Below are positions 62,339 through 64,000 of a DNA stretch of 64,000 bases, in pieces. Origin of the DNA: Gelatoporia subvermispora B (lineage: Eukaryota > Basidiomycota > Agaricomycetes > Polyporales > Gelatoporiaceae); NCBI GenBank assembly GCA_000320605.2, contig KB445797.1:1306143-1370142 (forward strand), in the 5' to 3' direction. A program made the translations under genes and the position numbers. The notes under the pieces were generated by a model. That model did not search any database. It saw nothing but the letters and a program-made list of their open reading frames with translations, and was not told the DNA's origin. Position 1 is the stretch's first letter. The number at the start of each line of letters is the position of its first letter.

Positions 62339-63667
62339 TTACTGACGTCCTTTCATGCCAAGAAGCGAACCAGGAGTCACCGCCTGCACATCCTGCGGGG
62401 CACCAGCACCGGGAGGTGCCGTCCGGATGTCCCCGTGCGGCGGCACGGACGCCTTCGAGACCGTCACCGAAGATGACTTTGGCGACTTCGACGACGTCGA
62501 GCCGGGCGACGAGCTCATCTGCAGTAGGAGCGACGCCGCAGTCTCGTCCTCGGGTGTCCACGTGGGGGACACCGTCGGTGAGTTCGTCATCTTCTGCGTG
62601 CCGTATGCCCCACCCTGCATGCTCGAGCCCGCGCCCGGAGTAAAGGTCATCGGCGACATGCGTGCAATGCGCGGCGAGACGGGGGCGGGGAGCGAAAGCG
62701 CGGGGACAGCGGCGGTGGGAACGGCGGGGCGGAAGCGGCCGGATGACGGCGGTGAGGGAAGGTGTGACCCGGTGGCTGCAGCGGAAGGGGAAGGGAGGGC
62801 GGCCTCCGGTAGGACTGGGAGACAGCTGGGGTCGATGTACGGGTGAGGTAGCCAAGAGGCAATTGGTGGGAGGCGCGGGGAGATGTCAGCGGTGAGAGGG
62901 GGGATGGACGGCCTGCGGGGACCTTCGTTCGGTTCCCTGCGCGGCGAGTCGGAGTCCGCTGGAGGCGGTGGGATGGCTCGTGGGGTGGGCGGTGGACGGG
63001 GCACGTCTGTGATATCGAGACCTGCCTCGGGCCGCTTGCGCTTCACACCGGTCTCGCGTGGGCCAGCAGGCTGAATAAGACTGCCCGCGCACTTGGAGCA
63101 CTTGGCGCCCTCTAGCGTCTTGACCCGCTCAATGAGCTCCTGCATGTACGTTACGGCCTTGACTAGGACGTCGAGTTTAAACTCCTTCTCCTCCGACTTG
63201 CCCTTCCCGCCTTGCTGTACGACTTCAACGGGTATGTCTTCTCCCGCGGCTGCCTTCGCCTTGTCGGCCTCGTTGACGAGGGTACTCAGAGTCGCCAAGG
63301 TCTCGTTGATCTTCGTGCGGCGCGCCTTCTCTATGCGCGAGTGGTTGAGCTTGCGGAGGGATTCCCGCGCGGAGCGAGACATCGTCCCGGGCTTGCGCCC
63401 GCGTCGCTTGGGAGCAGGTGCGGCGGCAATGGGGTCGTACTCGTCCTCGTCACCCGAGTCGGTGTCGTGGTCATCTGCTTGTGCGCTGTGGTCAGGGACC
63501 AGTGGCTTCGGCAGGATCTGCGGGTGCGTACGACGATGTGCAGCCTTGGAGCCGACGTCGCCAGGGTAATCCGCAGCGCTGAGAGAGCCTGTGCGTGCGC
63601 GTTTGGCCCGGCGGGGCGGGTTGACACTAGCTGCGTACGACGCAATAGGTTCCTTCGAGCCAACCAT
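62339..63667 (-). CDS. bHLH transcription factor
   Basis: A single-exon 442-residue protein. After an N-terminal basic segment (PPRRAKRARTGS) and an acidic patch (TDSGDEDEYDP) comes the basic-helix-loop-helix: SLRKLNHSRIEKARRTKINE, then LATLSTLVNEA, a loop of about 30 residues, and KLDVLVKAVTYMQELIERVK. His, Glu and Arg at the base-contacting positions (NHSRIEKARR) are those that read CANNTG E-boxes in known bHLH proteins. A CSKCAG pair follows the second helix. The rest is Pro/Ser-rich and disordered, with repeated SP sites (VSPRIARMSPMTF, PTVSPTWTP) that could be kinase targets. It is likely a nuclear homo- or heterodimer; the pathway is not deducible. The alternative of reading the antisense ORFs is rejected because only this frame has a domain. 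Confidence 0.93.
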   Translation of the reverse strand: MVGSKEPIASYAASVNPPRRAKRARTGSLSAADYPGDVGSKAAHRRTHPQILPKPLVPDHSAQADDHDTDSGDEDEYDPIAAAPAPKRRGRKPGTMSRSARESLRKLNHSRIEKARRTKINETLATLSTLVNEADKAKAAAGEDIPVEVVQQGGKGKSEEKEFKLDVLVKAVTYMQELIERVKTLEGAKCSKCAGSLIQPAGPRETGVKRKRPEAGLDITDVPRPPPTPRAIPPPPADSDSPRREPNEGPRRPSIPPLTADISPRLPPIASWLPHPYIDPSCLPVLPEAALPSPSAAATGSHLPSPPSSGRFRPAVPTAAVPALSLPAPVSPRIARMSPMTFTPGAGSSMQGGAYGTQKMTNSPTVSPTWTPEDETAASLLLQMSSSPGSTSSKSPKSSSVTVSKASVPPHGDIRTAPPGAGAPQDVQAVTPGSLLGMKGRQ

Positions 63668-64000
63668 CTTCGCTGCGCTGCGATAGTGCGCTCAGAGTCG
63701 GGAGGGGAGGGGATAGGATAGTGGGGGTGTGTCGAGGGGCACACGACCTGCGAAAGCAGGAGCGGCGCACGACCGTCGATGGAATAAATAGGAGAGGCGG
63801 CTGAGAGCGCGGAGTGCCTGTGCGCCATGCTCTGTTTGCGATAGGGTGACAGGTCGTGTGCACCAGAAACGTGCGCGCGCATTAGAGGCAGATTTGGAGG
63901 GTACTCACCCGCCCAGCGCTGTTCATCGTCGCACGACCACTCCCGCCGCCTCTGATTGGCTCCTCCATCATGAACGTGCACCCGCCCAGTCACTCCTTCC
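63668..64000. other. upstream region of the bHLH gene
   Basis: Promoter/5' UTR of the bHLH gene up to the window edge. ORFs here have no recognisable content. Confidence 0.45.

Overview
This window looks like nuclear DNA of a filamentous basidiomycete, most likely an Agaricomycete. The reasons are many short (about 40-80 nt) GT-AG introns with GC-rich exons, fungus-specific families (FunK1 kinase, Zn2Cys6 regulator, DUF2235-WD40, NACHT-WD40 NLR) and a Helitron remnant. All intron/exon models below were read by eye from splice sites plus family conservation; they are models, not transcript evidence.

Layout. (1) 1-3.7 kb, housekeeping: the 3' end of an unknown + gene, URM1 (-), and an exopolyphosphatase PPX1 (+) whose frame is broken at a C run. 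(2) About 4-38 kb, an accessory block: one very large DUF2235 (Tle1-type lipase) gene with two seven-blade WD40 propellers (9.5-15.3 kb), one intact-looking NACHT NLR with 14 regular WD40 repeats (29.3-34.5 kb), and four further pieces carrying the same C-terminal tail as that NLR (about 4.0, 4.6-5.5, 23.0-23.6 and 36.7-38.2 kb). A Helitron scrap, three diverged copies of a decayed repeat/gene, and a palindromic 32-bp tandem repeat lie between them, and much of the rest has no recognisable gene. (3) 39-43.4 kb: MCM4, interrupted by an 800-N assembly gap whose flanks are duplicated. (4) 44.2-47.9 kb: a FunK1 kinase gene and a decayed tandem copy. (5) 48.5-52.4 kb: a Zn2Cys6 transcription factor. 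(6) 52.4-56.7 kb: a long stretch with no convincing gene. (7) 56.7-60.4 kb: an NCS1 purine/cytosine permease and a 5'-truncated decayed copy downstream of it. (8) 60.8-63.7 kb: SEC11 signal peptidase and a bHLH transcription factor.

The core genes (URM1, PPX1, MCM4, SEC11, NCS1) act in tRNA thiolation/urmylation, polyphosphate turnover, replication licensing, secretion and nucleobase uptake. The biological interest is in the 4-38 kb block. By family knowledge it has the composition of a fungal innate-immunity/self-recognition cluster: STAND-like sensors with regular WD40 repeats, a candidate lipase effector fused directly to WD40 sensors, and truncated sensor/tail paralogues that suggest birth-and-death evolution. 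That functional reading is inference.
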